64,000 nt of DNA, taken from contig NZ_KB906678.1 of NCBI RefSeq assembly GCF_000381545.1, positions 181,704 through 245,703 on the forward strand, read 5' to 3'. The notes below the pieces were generated by a model. The model saw only the letters and a program-made list of their open reading frames with translations. It made no database searches and was not told where the DNA came from. Source of the DNA: Rhodonellum psychrophilum GCM71 = DSM 17998 (GTDB lineage Bacteria; Bacteroidota; Bacteroidia; Cytophagales; Cyclobacteriaceae). Every line of letters begins with the position of its first letter. Position 1 is the first letter of the stretch. The translations under genes and the position numbers were made by a program. Below, one piece after another: positions 18,306 to 26,877 of this stretch.

Positions 18306-19562
18306 TTAATAATGACACTTTGCGCACTCCAATCCACCAATATCCTTCACTTTCAAAGCATCCTTGGATCCAGCATGCAGCTGCATCAATTTGTCATAGT
18401 ATTCATTTCCTTGTGCGGCTATTTCAGTCTGTCTGTGACAGTCAATACACCATCCCATGGTCAGGGTGCTGTGTTGATACACCACTTCCATTTCCTGTAT
18501 CGGTCCATGACAGGTTTGGCATTCGATACCCCCTACAGCCACGTGTTGGGAGTGATTGAAATAAGCAAGGTCGGGAAGATTGTGCACCCTCACCCACTCT
18601 ATGGGTTGATTGTTGTCAACTGCCGCATATATCTTAGCAATTTCAGTAGAGATCCCTTCTTTTCCACCCACATTTTGGATATGTGTGTGGCAATTCATAC
18701 AAATGTTTGCAGAAGGAATATTTGCTGATTTCCCAATTTCAACGCCTGTATGGCAATATTGACATTCTATTTCATACTGTCCGGCATGAAGCTCATGGGA
18801 AAAAGCGATTGGCTGACTTGGCTGGTAACCTTGCTGAATACCTACTGAATACAAACCATCAATCGCCGTTTTGGCAACCAACGCAATGACCAAGGCCGTT
18901 ACGATGATTAGAAAAGCATCACTTTTGAACAGTTTTTTGACATCGAATTTTTGATTGATGAATTCATCGTCTTCCTCATCAAGTTTTTGATTGTTGAGGT
19001 ATTTGGTCAGAACCGAAATAATCAATCCCAACACGATCAGAATCAGCAACAATACCACCACCAAAACAGCAACGATAATTGTCAGATATTCACTTGGAAC
19101 ACCCGATCCACCACCTACTTGAGCACCTTCACCAGCAGCACCTTCGACAACCGCCTCTGCCTTGTCTCCGTATTCTATGTAAGAAAGCAGATTCATGACA
19201 TCATCATCAGACAAAAACTCATGGGCAGGCATGGCCAAATTGTTGTATTCCTTGTAAAGCGCGTTCGCTTGGGCATCTCCGGTGGCGATGAGGGCCTGAG
19301 AATTCTTAATAAAGCTTTTTGCCCAATCAATGGATCTTCGGTCAGAAACTCCCCTCAAGGCAGGTCCTGTATATTTTTGATCCAGCTTGTGACATGATTT
19401 ACAATTGGCATTGAAAATGGTCTTTCCGGCCGCAACTGCTTCATCGCTATCAGAAACATCTGGATTGGCTGCAAAGGCTTGTGATCCCAACATTAGGAAA
19501 AACACCATAGCCAATGTGCTTATTCTCAGGGGAACACTTAATAATGAGCGTTTGATCGACAT
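18306..19562 (-). CDS. actA: Alternative complex III subunit ActA, with an N-terminal monohaem domain fused to the pentahaem domain
   Basis: 418 residues with six CxxCH motifs. After a signal peptide cut near AFA/AN there is a small cytochrome c domain with CKSCH at 54-58 and a probable Met ligand in LAMPAHE near 111. A Gly/Ala-rich linker and a strong helix (about 160-187) lead to an acidic cytoplasmic stretch (DEEDDE), then a second helix (about 215-235). The C-terminal pentahaem domain has CQYCH, CMNCH, CQTCH, CIDCH and CAKCH. The ActA proteins I know are described as pentahaem, so the N-terminal domain is extra here, bringing ActA plus ActE to seven haems. It is the first gene of the operon, 52 bases from the -7 box. 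Confidence 0.93.
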   Translation of the reverse strand: MSIKRSLLSVPLRISTLAMVFFLMLGSQAFAANPDVSDSDEAVAAGKTIFNANCKSCHKLDQKYTGPALRGVSDRRSIDWAKSFIKNSQALIATGDAQANALYKEYNNLAMPAHEFLSDDDVMNLLSYIEYGDKAEAVVEGAAGEGAQVGGGSGVPSEYLTIIVAVLVVVLLLILIVLGLIISVLTKYLNNQKLDEEDDEFINQKFDVKKLFKSDAFLIIVTALVIALVAKTAIDGLYSVGIQQGYQPSQPIAFSHELHAGQYEIECQYCHTGVEIGKSANIPSANICMNCHTHIQNVGGKEGISTEIAKIYAAVDNNQPIEWVRVHNLPDLAYFNHSQHVAVGGIECQTCHGPIQEMEVVYQHSTLTMGWCIDCHRQTEIAAQGNEYYDKLMQLHAGSKDALKVKDIGGLECAKCHY

Positions 19563-19613
19563 ATATTTATTACTTATTAAACAGTTTTACTTCGAGGTTT
19601 TTAATAAACACTG

Positions 19614-19644
19614 CAAATGTACTACCCCAATTCTATATTTCAAA
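19614..19644 (-). promoter_or_regulatory. Bacteroidota sigma-A promoter for the act-cox operon
   Basis: On the minus strand a -33 TTTG (19644-19641) is followed by 19 bases and a -7 TACATTTG (19621-19614). This matches the Bacteroidota consensus TTTG-N19/20-TAnnTTTG exactly. The predicted start near 19607 leaves about 45 nt of leader before actA. Confidence 0.75.
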
Positions 19645-19934
19645 CTTGACTAAAATATAGGACAGAGATCAGTAAACAGACCGCATTTTATTGTAAGACT
19701 CTATAATACAGGAATTTAAATACATTTAAAATGAATCATAATTAATTTAGAATCTTTATAAATAAAACTTTATAGACATTAATCAAACCTAAATAAAATT
19801 TGCACTCAAAACTTGCCCCTATTAATTCCTCTAAGTTAAAAAAAACGTCCATTTTTTTAACATTTCAAGAAATCTCGTTTTGCGCTTTTGAAACCGTTCC
19901 AAATTTATTTTAATTTAAGTATACATTTAATAAA
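19645..19934. other. AT-rich intergenic stretch without a gene
   Basis: Very AT-rich DNA between the act promoter and the decayed tRNA-Cys copy. No open frame with coding character, hairpin with U-tract or repeat was recognised. It may hold upstream regulatory sites of the respiratory operon. Confidence 0.5.
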
Positions 19935-20004
19935 GGTCGAGTGGCCGAATGATAGGCAAAGTTTCGCAAAATCTTTCAGAGTGGTTCGAATCCGCTCCCA
20001 ACCT
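19935..20004 (+). pseudogene. Degenerate tRNA-Cys(GCA) copy
   Basis: 70 bases that align end to end with the intact tRNA-Cys at 20199-20269. One base is lost from the D loop, including G19. The anticodon GCA and T loop TTCGAAT are kept. The acceptor stem has two mismatches, the anticodon stem has a T-T mismatch, and the invariant U33 is C. These changes would prevent normal function. No terminator follows it. Confidence 0.75.
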
Positions 20005-20151
20005 CAGTTGTTTTCTGAAGACAATATTTTTCTCCGATTAAAGGCATAATAAACAGCCAAAAAAGAAATGAATAGTCATGTTGCACAATTCGTTTCATCT
20101 CAAACAAGACCAACTTCGAAGAATAAAAATCAAAAAAATTAAAACTTTGGT
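20005..20151. other. Spacer between decayed and intact tRNA-Cys
   Basis: No gene or structure seen. It ends in the promoter of the intact tRNA-Cys. Confidence 0.4.
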
Positions 20152-20182
20152 TTTGGTAAAGTTTAGATAATCCCTACATTTG
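20152..20182 (+). promoter_or_regulatory. Promoter of tRNA-Cys
   Basis: -33 TTTG at 20152-20155, 19-base spacer, -7 TACATTTG at 20175-20182, with the tRNA 5' end 17 bases beyond. Boxes and spacing are identical to the act-cox promoter. Confidence 0.75.
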
Positions 20183-20198
20183 CGTTCCGTTAACTAAT

Positions 20199-20269
20199 GG
20201 TCGAGTGGCCGAGTGGCTAGGCAGAGGTCTGCAAAACCTTCTACAGCGGTTCGAATCCGCTCTCGACCT
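20199..20269 (+). tRNA. tRNA-Cys (anticodon GCA)
   Basis: 71 bases with a perfect 7-bp acceptor stem (GGTCGAG/CTCGACC), D stem GCC/GGC, anticodon arm GAGGT-CTGCAAA-ACCTT giving anticodon GCA, perfect 5-bp T stem with loop TTCGAAT, and discriminator U as normal for Cys. CCA is not encoded. It has its own promoter and terminator. Confidence 0.95.
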
Positions 20270-20279
20270 CTCTTTACAT

Positions 20280-20317
20280 AAATACCATCTCCCTAAAAGA
20301 GATGGTATTTTTTTTTA
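20280..20317 (+). terminator. Terminator of tRNA-Cys
   Basis: A 12-bp inverted repeat (AAATACCATCTC with GAGATGGTATTT), 7-base loop, followed by a long T run. It lies 11 bases after the tRNA. Confidence 0.85.
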
Positions 20318-20546
20318 GTCGTTCGGTATAAATTTTTAATTGTTCATTGCGAAAATCTATTTTTCGGATTTTTATGTTTGCCCATATCCGTTTTAATAAT
20401 AGGCTTTGAGAATAAAACATCTCAATTGACCTCCTCCTTATTTAGCATCCAACCAAAACCGTTAAGATAAGTTTGATTGGTTTTTTGGGCCTGAATGGGT
20501 ATCTTATTTTTTTGATTGAATATTGAACTCCCCCACTCCATTGGCT

Positions 20547-21020
20547 ATGATTGAAAAAATAAAACTGCTGATAAACGATAAAAAACGAGAATTCGAAGTC
20601 GATTTGGAAGAACCACTTCTTTATATCCTTAGAGAAGACGCCAACCTTTATGGCCCAAAATATGGATGTGGAATGGGACAGTGTGGAGCCTGCATGGTGC
20701 TCGTGGACGGAAGGGCTCAACCTTCTTGTCTGCTGACATGCGGAAATCTACACGAAGCCAAAATCAAAACCATTGAGGGATTGGCCAAAAACGGGAATCC
20801 CCATCCACTTCAGGAGGCATTTTTTGAAGTTCAGGCTGCCCAGTGCGGATATTGCCTCAATGGAATGCTTATTTCGGCAGTTTCCCTTTTGGAAGAAAAC
20901 CCAAGTCCTTCCATATCGGAGATCAAGGAAGCGCTCAACCGCGTACTTTGCCGCTGTGGCACCCATTCCAGATTTATCAAAGCTGTTCAACTGGCTTCCG
21001 AAAAATCCCAAAACGCCTAA
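20547..21020 (+). CDS. (2Fe-2S)-binding small subunit of a molybdenum hydroxylase (IorA-like)
   Basis: 157 residues from the ATG at 20547; an earlier in-frame ATG at 20523 adds eight residues without family similarity. The plant-type ferredoxin domain has CGMGQCGAC (Cys41, 46, 49) and Cys61. The second, helical [2Fe-2S] domain has QCGYC near 102 and CRCGTH near 136. It transfers electrons from the Mo site of the adjacent large subunit to an acceptor. It ends 3 bases before that gene, so the two are co-translated. There is no FAD subunit nearby, as in isoquinoline 1-oxidoreductase-type enzymes. Confidence 0.9.
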   Translation: MIEKIKLLINDKKREFEVDLEEPLLYILREDANLYGPKYGCGMGQCGACMVLVDGRAQPSCLLTCGNLHEAKIKTIEGLAKNGNPHPLQEAFFEVQAAQCGYCLNGMLISAVSLLEENPSPSISEIKEALNRVLCRCGTHSRFIKAVQLASEKSQNA

Positions 21021-21023
21021 TCC

Positions 21024-23249
21024 ATGACTTCCCCAAACTCCCCAAATTCCAGCAGGAGATCATTTCTCAAAAATACCGGACAATTATTGATCGGTTTCAA
21101 TTTGCTGCCACTCACCTTTTGTCAATCAAAATCTGAAATCCTTGATGGTGGAATTTCCTCTGGAAGTCAAGTCAGGTCAAGTATGGGGTCTGACATCATT
21201 GATTCTTGGATCCGGTTGGATGCTGAGGGAAAGGTGACGGTATTGACCGGGAAAATGGAGCTGGGTCAAGGGATCCGAACTGCACTGATGCAGATGGCTG
21301 CAGAGGAGCTGGACGTCAATATGGACATCGTCACCATTATCAATGGAGATACCGGGCAAACGGCTGATGAAGGATACACAGCAGGAAGCGGGACGATTGA
21401 AAGAAGTGGGGCATCAATCAGAAAAGCTGCCGCGGAGGCAAAGTTTTTCATGGTCAATATGGCCAGTGAAAAATGGGATGAATCTCCTGAAAACCTTTCC
21501 GTAAAAAACGGGCTGATCCAATCGAAGAATGGAAAACACAAAATCTCCTATTGGGAATTACTGGATGGAAAATTCCTGGAAGGAAAAGTCACAGGAAATG
21601 CCCCGCTCAAAAACCCAAAAGATCATACATTGGTGGGCAAGGGTATCCTTAGAGAAGACATTAGAAAAATGGCACAGGGAGAGGCATTTTTTGTCCATGA
21701 TCTCCGTTTGCCCGAAATGGTGCATGCTCGCGTTTTGAGACCACCCAGTTACGGATCTATTTTAATTGATCTGGACAAAGAAAGTGTCCTTGCCCTACCC
21801 GGAGTATTGAAACTGGTGGTAGATGGCAGATTTATAGCGGTAATTGCAAAAAGAGAATACCAGGCAATCAAGGCATTGGAATTCTTGAAATCAGCCGCAA
21901 AATGGCAAACGGAACCACTTTCTCCCCAACAGGCGGATCTTTTCTCCGAAATGAAAAAAAAATCCCTCCCACCGCAGCAAGTGGAAGAAGCGAAACATAT
22001 CAATACCATCATCGGCAATTCCCCACAAATCCTTGAAGCTACCTATCTAAGACCCTATCAAATGCATGCTTCCGCTGGACCATCCTGTGCGGTGGCCGAG
22101 TGGAAAGACGGAAAATTGACCGTGTGGACACCCACACAGGGAGTGTATCCCCTTAGATCCACCCTCTCGGATTTTTTGGGAATTGACACCAAAGACATTC
22201 GCTGTATCGGCCTTCCCGGATCTGGCTGTTACGGGCACAATGGTGCCGACGACGTTTCGGCAGATGCTGCATTCATTGCCAGATCATTTCCGGGAAAGCC
22301 GGTCCGCGTTCAATGGATGCGAGAGGATGAACATGCTTGGGAACCTTATGGATCTGCAATGCTCCTAAAGCTCAAAGCAGGCTTGGATGCATCGGGAAAA
22401 ATCACGGGATGGGATTGTGGAATCTGGTCTGACACCCATAGCACAAGGCCTGGAGGAAAAGCAGGACATTTTATTGCCGCAAGGCATCTGGAAAAACCAT
22501 TTGAATTTCAGCCAGGAGGATTTTCGGGCGGAAGTTATCGGAATTCATCTCCCCTCTACAACATTCCATCCAAAAATATTGTCCTCCACAATTACAAGGG
22601 TCCACTCAGAACTTCTGCGCTCCGTGGATTGGGGGCTTATGGGAATATTTTTGCTTTGGAGTCATTCATGGATGAATTGGCCAATCTCGCAGCTATCGAT
22701 CCTTTCGAGTTTAGAATCAAAAACCTCGATAATCCAAGAGCCATTGAAGTTATCAAAACGCTGAAAAGTAAATGTAATTGGGAAAATCGAGATCAAAGTG
22801 GACGTGTAGGCTATGGCTTAGCATTTGCCCAATACAAAAACTCAGCGTCTTATTTTGCTGTAGTTGCGGAAATCCATAAAAGTCCGACAGGAGGCAAATT
22901 CAGGTTGCACAAACTCACAGGAGTCATCGATTCCGGTCAGTGCATCAATCCTGATGGTTTAAAAAACCAAACGGAAGGAGGTATGATCCAATCTGCAAGT
23001 TGGACGATCATGGAAGCGGTGCAATACGATGCAAATGGAATCACGAGCAAAGACTGGAACTCCTACCCCATCATGCGGACAAATGATGTCCCTGAAGTGG
23101 AAGTGCATATCATTGACCGGCCGAAAGAAAAACCACTTGGCGCCGGCGAGGCTGCCCAAGGTCCTGTCGCAGCAGCGATTGTCAATGCGTTGTCTTCACT
23201 TCTAGATAAAAGGGTATATGAATTGCCTTTGAAGGATTATTTTGTATGA
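21024..23249 (+). CDS. Molybdopterin-binding large subunit of an IorB-type aldehyde/heterocycle oxidoreductase
   Basis: 741 residues, the usual length of IorB-type large subunits, which lack the N-terminal fusions of xanthine dehydrogenase. The N-terminus has a twin-arginine signal (SRRSFLKNTGQLLIGFNLLP) ending in a lipobox-like TFC, so export to the periplasm is likely. Mo-pterin segments typical of the family are visible: GKMELGQGIRTALMQMAAEE near 77-96, GSGCYGHNGADDVSADAA near 400, and GAGEAAQGPVAAAIVNALSS near the C-terminus with the catalytic Glu in GAGEAAQ. The substrate cannot be told. No cofactor-insertion (XdhC-like) gene is in the window. Confidence 0.9.
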   Translation: MTSPNSPNSSRRSFLKNTGQLLIGFNLLPLTFCQSKSEILDGGISSGSQVRSSMGSDIIDSWIRLDAEGKVTVLTGKMELGQGIRTALMQMAAEELDVNMDIVTIINGDTGQTADEGYTAGSGTIERSGASIRKAAAEAKFFMVNMASEKWDESPENLSVKNGLIQSKNGKHKISYWELLDGKFLEGKVTGNAPLKNPKDHTLVGKGILREDIRKMAQGEAFFVHDLRLPEMVHARVLRPPSYGSILIDLDKESVLALPGVLKLVVDGRFIAVIAKREYQAIKALEFLKSAAKWQTEPLSPQQADLFSEMKKKSLPPQQVEEAKHINTIIGNSPQILEATYLRPYQMHASAGPSCAVAEWKDGKLTVWTPTQGVYPLRSTLSDFLGIDTKDIRCIGLPGSGCYGHNGADDVSADAAFIARSFPGKPVRVQWMREDEHAWEPYGSAMLLKLKAGLDASGKITGWDCGIWSDTHSTRPGGKAGHFIAARHLEKPFEFQPGGFSGGSYRNSSPLYNIPSKNIVLHNYKGPLRTSALRGLGAYGNIFALESFMDELANLAAIDPFEFRIKNLDNPRAIEVIKTLKSKCNWENRDQSGRVGYGLAFAQYKNSASYFAVVAEIHKSPTGGKFRLHKLTGVIDSGQCINPDGLKNQTEGGMIQSASWTIMEAVQYDANGITSKDWNSYPIMRTNDVPEVEVHIIDRPKEKPLGAGEAAQGPVAAAIVNALSSLLDKRVYELPLKDYFV

Positions 23250-23278
23250 ATTAGAGAAGTGTAATAAAAATCAATTTC

Positions 23279-23683
23279 TCACTCCTTTAAACTTAAATTA
23301 TACTCAATAGCTCCAACGTTTTTGTTGCGCAAAATTTTCAATTCTTTGCCATTATACTCATAGTGATGTTCTCCACTCAAAACATAAGAAGGACCAAATA
23401 TGGCTGGTATTGGAAAAAATAAAGTATCTATAAAATATATTGATTTTCCGGAAACCCCTAGCTTTCCGGCACCATACCCAGCGGGTAAACTTGTGGTGCA
23501 TTCATAAAATCCATTGGATATTTTCAAGGTTACTTTCTCTGAAAGATTCTCATCAGATCCTCTCGTTCGAAAGGTTCCATCAAAGGCCAATTCCTGATTT
23601 ACATCCAAATCTATCTTTACATCATCATCAATACAGCCAAAAACGAAAACTGTAATTATAAGAATTGCTAGCGATTTTTTCAT
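23279..23683 (-). CDS. Hypothetical lipoprotein
   Basis: 134 residues when started at the Met at 23683, which begins a lipoprotein signal (MKKSLAILIITVFVFGC, lipobox VFGC). The mature part starts with acidic residues (DDDVKIDLD) and looks beta-rich. It resembles short Bacteroidota lipoproteins of unknown function. It is the last gene of a minus-strand group with a propeller lipoprotein and a beta-barrel. No known domain was recognised. Confidence 0.65.
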   Translation of the reverse strand: MKKSLAILIITVFVFGCIDDDVKIDLDVNQELAFDGTFRTRGSDENLSEKVTLKISNGFYECTTSLPAGYGAGKLGVSGKSIYFIDTLFFPIPAIFGPSYVLSGEHHYEYNGKELKILRNKNVGAIEYNLSLKE

Positions 23684-23741
23684 GTTTTGAATTCTGAATT
23701 CCATGCTATTTTTTTCAAAAGCCCTCCCCCTACTCAAATAT

Positions 23742-25034
23742 TCAATTTGGAATTTTAATTAGTTTTTGATCTCCTGTTGGACTGGAAACGGGAAACGCAA
23801 GACTTCGCCCTTGATCCACCCAACTAATACTTCCATTAGAAGAAATATACAAATCATCCTTAAGGAAAGAAACCTGCTTGAGTTTACCGCTAGAAATATC
23901 CAAAACCCAAACTTGCCGTCTCCCTGATCTATCAGAAACAAACGCCAACAAGTTTTCTCCAGAAGGTGAGAACAATGGAGAAATATCGTTCCAAGGAGAA
24001 ATCACAAGGTCACGCATTTGCGCACCAAAATTCAAATCAAAACCATATATGTTGTAAATAAACCTATTCCCAACCTCCTTAAGAATATCTATTGACACCA
24101 AGCCAGTTTGAGAGGATGCATCCATACTGGTAAAATATGCCAAAGTAGATATTTGGCCACCTTGTTTAATTTGTGGTAAGAGCACTTCAGAATTCCCATT
24201 TTTGTTTAGCCTCCACAATCCAAATTCTCCTCTCTCCAAGGAATCTGACAAAAACAAAATTGATTCATTGTCTTTAGCAAAGGTTGGGAAATAATTATGA
24301 TGCATACCTCCTTTCAACAAGCTAATTTCCTTGCTCTCCAAATCATACATTTCAAGATGAATTGGAGTATATCCTTGGGTTATTTGGCTTATCCCTTCAG
24401 TAGTTCCATATATTAATTGGCTTCCATCCCTTGACCATTGTGGATGATAACAGCGCTTTCGAATCATCTCAGTATCTCCGGTTATTAAATCTTTTAGAAA
24501 AAGACTTGAAACACCATATTCTTGACCTGATTGAGTCCATCGGTAGTCTGAAATATAAGCCACCTTATCCCCTTGAATATTGACTTTTGGAAAATACATA
24601 GCATTCCAACTCTCCAATTCCATTACAGTTTCAAACTCAGGAAAAGGATTGGGAACTATCATCACTGTATTTGAGGTCGCTATTTGTCCAGCCCGACGTG
24701 AGGTCACATAAAATTCGTAAGCCTTACCATACTCAGTATTGGGAACCATATATTCATTTTCCTCTTCCCCTAGTCGCTCTATTCTGACAAAATTACTTTC
24801 ATCAGGTAATTTCACAAAAACCTCATAGCTGCTTCCCTCCACAATTGGATCGCAGGACCAGCCCGCACAAAATCTTGAAATATCCCAAATTAACATAACC
24901 CTTCCTTCCTCATTGAGGTTTGCGACCAAATTGGGGAATCCAAGAATTGCGCCTTCAGGAATGGCATCTTCGTATTGCTTTTCACAACTTAATAATGCAA
25001 AGATTAGCAGTAGAGGAAAGTATCGCATTTTCAT
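23742..25034 (-). CDS. PD40/TolB-like beta-propeller lipoprotein with an N-terminal fibronectin-like domain
   Basis: 430 residues with a lipobox (LLSC) at about 17-20. Residues about 30-130 resemble a fibronectin type III fold (YEVFVKLPDE, AYEFYVTSRR). The rest contains repeated PD40-type blades such as WSRDGSQLIYGT, FAKDNESILFLSD, FSPSGENLLAFVSDRSGRRQ and SISWVDQGRSLAFP. This is the pattern of TolB-like propellers. It is probably anchored in the outer membrane or periplasm and binds a partner protein or ligand. It lies 3 bases after the beta-barrel gene, which suggests they act together. Confidence 0.8.
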   Translation of the reverse strand: MKMRYFPLLLIFALLSCEKQYEDAIPEGAILGFPNLVANLNEEGRVMLIWDISRFCAGWSCDPIVEGSSYEVFVKLPDESNFVRIERLGEEENEYMVPNTEYGKAYEFYVTSRRAGQIATSNTVMIVPNPFPEFETVMELESWNAMYFPKVNIQGDKVAYISDYRWTQSGQEYGVSSLFLKDLITGDTEMIRKRCYHPQWSRDGSQLIYGTTEGISQITQGYTPIHLEMYDLESKEISLLKGGMHHNYFPTFAKDNESILFLSDSLERGEFGLWRLNKNGNSEVLLPQIKQGGQISTLAYFTSMDASSQTGLVSIDILKEVGNRFIYNIYGFDLNFGAQMRDLVISPWNDISPLFSPSGENLLAFVSDRSGRRQVWVLDISSGKLKQVSFLKDDLYISSNGSISWVDQGRSLAFPVSSPTGDQKLIKIPN

Positions 25035-25037
25035 GGT

Positions 25038-25637
25038 TTAAAATTTAACCCCAACACCAAGCTGTATACCCAGTTCTGTCAGGATATATTTAGAGTTCTC
25101 TGTTCCGTTAAAAGGAATGGCCGAATGTCTTTTAAGATTTGGGAAAAGGGAAAATGATAGATTCCCTGTTTCATATTTCCCTCCCAGACCCAACAGATAT
25201 CCAATTCCACTTTGGTCCGAAAAGTTGTTTTCTGTCAGTTGAAAATCCAACAATGGTCCAGCAGCCAGAAATCCATATTTAAAAAAAGTATATTCAAAAA
25301 TCAAGGGGATTGAAAGCATTTCAAATTTTTCATCTCTTGTAGGAATTTCCACTCCAGGGGCAGGCTTGAGCAATATATCTGACCGAGAGAAATTAAATCC
25401 AGAACTTACACCAAGATTTCCTAAAAGAGTTCTTGAATACCCTATTCCCAATTCCCGGAAATTACTGGCTTCAATACTCCCTTCTCCAAACCACGGGATT
25501 TGTCTTTGTATAAAAGCCTTTGAAGTGCCGGCATACACTTTAATCTCATTCTCATTTTGAGCAAAAGCTCCAAAACTGATCAGCAACAGCCCTGCAAAAA
25601 ATAGAAGTTTTTTAGTCATTTTGATGGAATTTATCAT
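25038..25637 (-). CDS. Outer-membrane beta-barrel protein (PorT-like)
   Basis: About 199 residues from the Met at 25637; the Met at 25619, directly before MTKKLLFFAGLLL, is equally likely and gives 193. The signal peptide ends in GAFAQ. Alternating hydrophobic strands follow (FRELGIGYSRTLLGNLGVSS, IPLIFEYTFFKYGFLAAG, LLGLGGKYETGNLSFSLFP), with an aromatic C-terminus (GVGVKF), typical of 8-10-stranded barrels. It is first in the unit with the propeller lipoprotein. The function is unknown. Confidence 0.75.
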   Translation of the reverse strand: MINSIKMTKKLLFFAGLLLISFGAFAQNENEIKVYAGTSKAFIQRQIPWFGEGSIEASNFRELGIGYSRTLLGNLGVSSGFNFSRSDILLKPAPGVEIPTRDEKFEMLSIPLIFEYTFFKYGFLAAGPLLDFQLTENNFSDQSGIGYLLGLGGKYETGNLSFSLFPNLKRHSAIPFNGTENSKYILTELGIQLGVGVKF

Positions 25638-25743
25638 CTTTCTACCTGTACGAAAAATGAACATGAAATGCGACAACGCTAAACATTTCCAAAACGCGAA
25701 ACTTCAATCTGAATAAACTAAAAAGCATCAACTGCATGGATTT

Positions 25744-26877
25744 TCATTTTTTAACCAATTGAAGTTTGTAAAAGGTAATGTAATCCTGCTCTTCCCCGAG
25801 GTAATCATCATCTCTGAGGGCATAGAATGATTTATCCACAGACTCGATATTGAGTATTAATTTAATCTTTGAAGGAAGAATCACCTCGTTTGACCAACCT
25901 TTTCCAACCCTGTAAATTTTGAGATAATTCTTGCGGAATTCTGGATATCTGAAAAAATTTTCTCTTTCCTTTAAGTTGTTATTCACAAAAGTATCCTCAT
26001 CTATTCCGCCATAATAGGTGACAATGATATTGTTCGAATCTGAATAAATGCCGTGAATCTGGGCTTCATTCATTTTCATTGATTCTTCGTACGTCACAGG
26101 AGTTTTTTGTCCAGGCAATAATTTAAAATCGATAGGATTGATATCAATACTCCTTTCCCATAAAACACTATCTCCTAAGGCATAAATATGCAAAATGGGC
26201 TCATTTGAAAAGGTAAGGTACAAGCTGTCGTTTTCTATGGTAAAATTTATATAAGGTCGACCAAAAAAGTCATCACCACTAAATTTAGAAGATGGAGGTG
26301 TTCTAACAACTGGTATTGATGATTTTGTCTTAAGATCATATAATTCCAAAAGCGTGTAATCTCGATAAAAATAATCTAAATAAGGACTGATCCCATTACG
26401 GCCGGGATACCAAAGAAGAATTTTCTCATCCCAAACTGCTATATTCCTTCTGTTGTAGGCTCCGCCTCTCGCTTCACCCAAAAAAGGCATTTCCAAGCTT
26501 TCTTTTAAATTAAGATCGGCATCGAAATGATAAATGTTTTTAAATGAAGTCGTTCCAAAGAATCCCCCGTTATGTTCCAGTAAAGTCTCTAACATCGTTA
26601 CTGACCCTGGGCCTTCTTTTGGAAATTCCTTCTTCACCAAGATATTACCCAAAGAATCAAACTTAATCAATGTGCTACTTGAAATATCTTTAATTAGACC
26701 TATTCCATTAGAAAATGTACCCTCTCTTATATCAGCTAAAAAACCCACTTGAATTGAATCCAAAATCACAAGTTCCCATTCGTTTGAATCTGCTATATCT
26801 TGGGAATCTTTGTTTCGCTCTGAACACCCAAAAATCAATGCTCCAATCACGAGTATTATTATTTTAAATCTGATCAT
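25744..26877 (-). CDS. DUF4221-type 6-bladed propeller lipoprotein (second of a tandem pair)
   Basis: 377 residues. The lipoprotein signal is MIRFKIIILVIGALIFGC (lipobox IFGC). The mature protein has repeated beta-strand blades of the type FDSLGNILVKKEFP, HFDADLNLKESLEMPF and HIYALGDSVLWERS, consistent with a six-bladed propeller, and a C-terminal YKLQLVKK. The start overlaps the stop of the upstream paralogue by 4 bases (ATGA), so they are translationally coupled. Identity to the neighbour is low but layout, ending and length agree. The DUF4221 assignment is from recognised features, not a search. The ligand is unknown. Confidence 0.7.
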   Translation of the reverse strand: MIRFKIIILVIGALIFGCSERNKDSQDIADSNEWELVILDSIQVGFLADIREGTFSNGIGLIKDISSSTLIKFDSLGNILVKKEFPKEGPGSVTMLETLLEHNGGFFGTTSFKNIYHFDADLNLKESLEMPFLGEARGGAYNRRNIAVWDEKILLWYPGRNGISPYLDYFYRDYTLLELYDLKTKSSIPVVRTPPSSKFSGDDFFGRPYINFTIENDSLYLTFSNEPILHIYALGDSVLWERSIDINPIDFKLLPGQKTPVTYEESMKMNEAQIHGIYSDSNNIIVTYYGGIDEDTFVNNNLKERENFFRYPEFRKNYLKIYRVGKGWSNEVILPSKIKLILNIESVDKSFYALRDDDYLGEEQDYITFYKLQLVKK

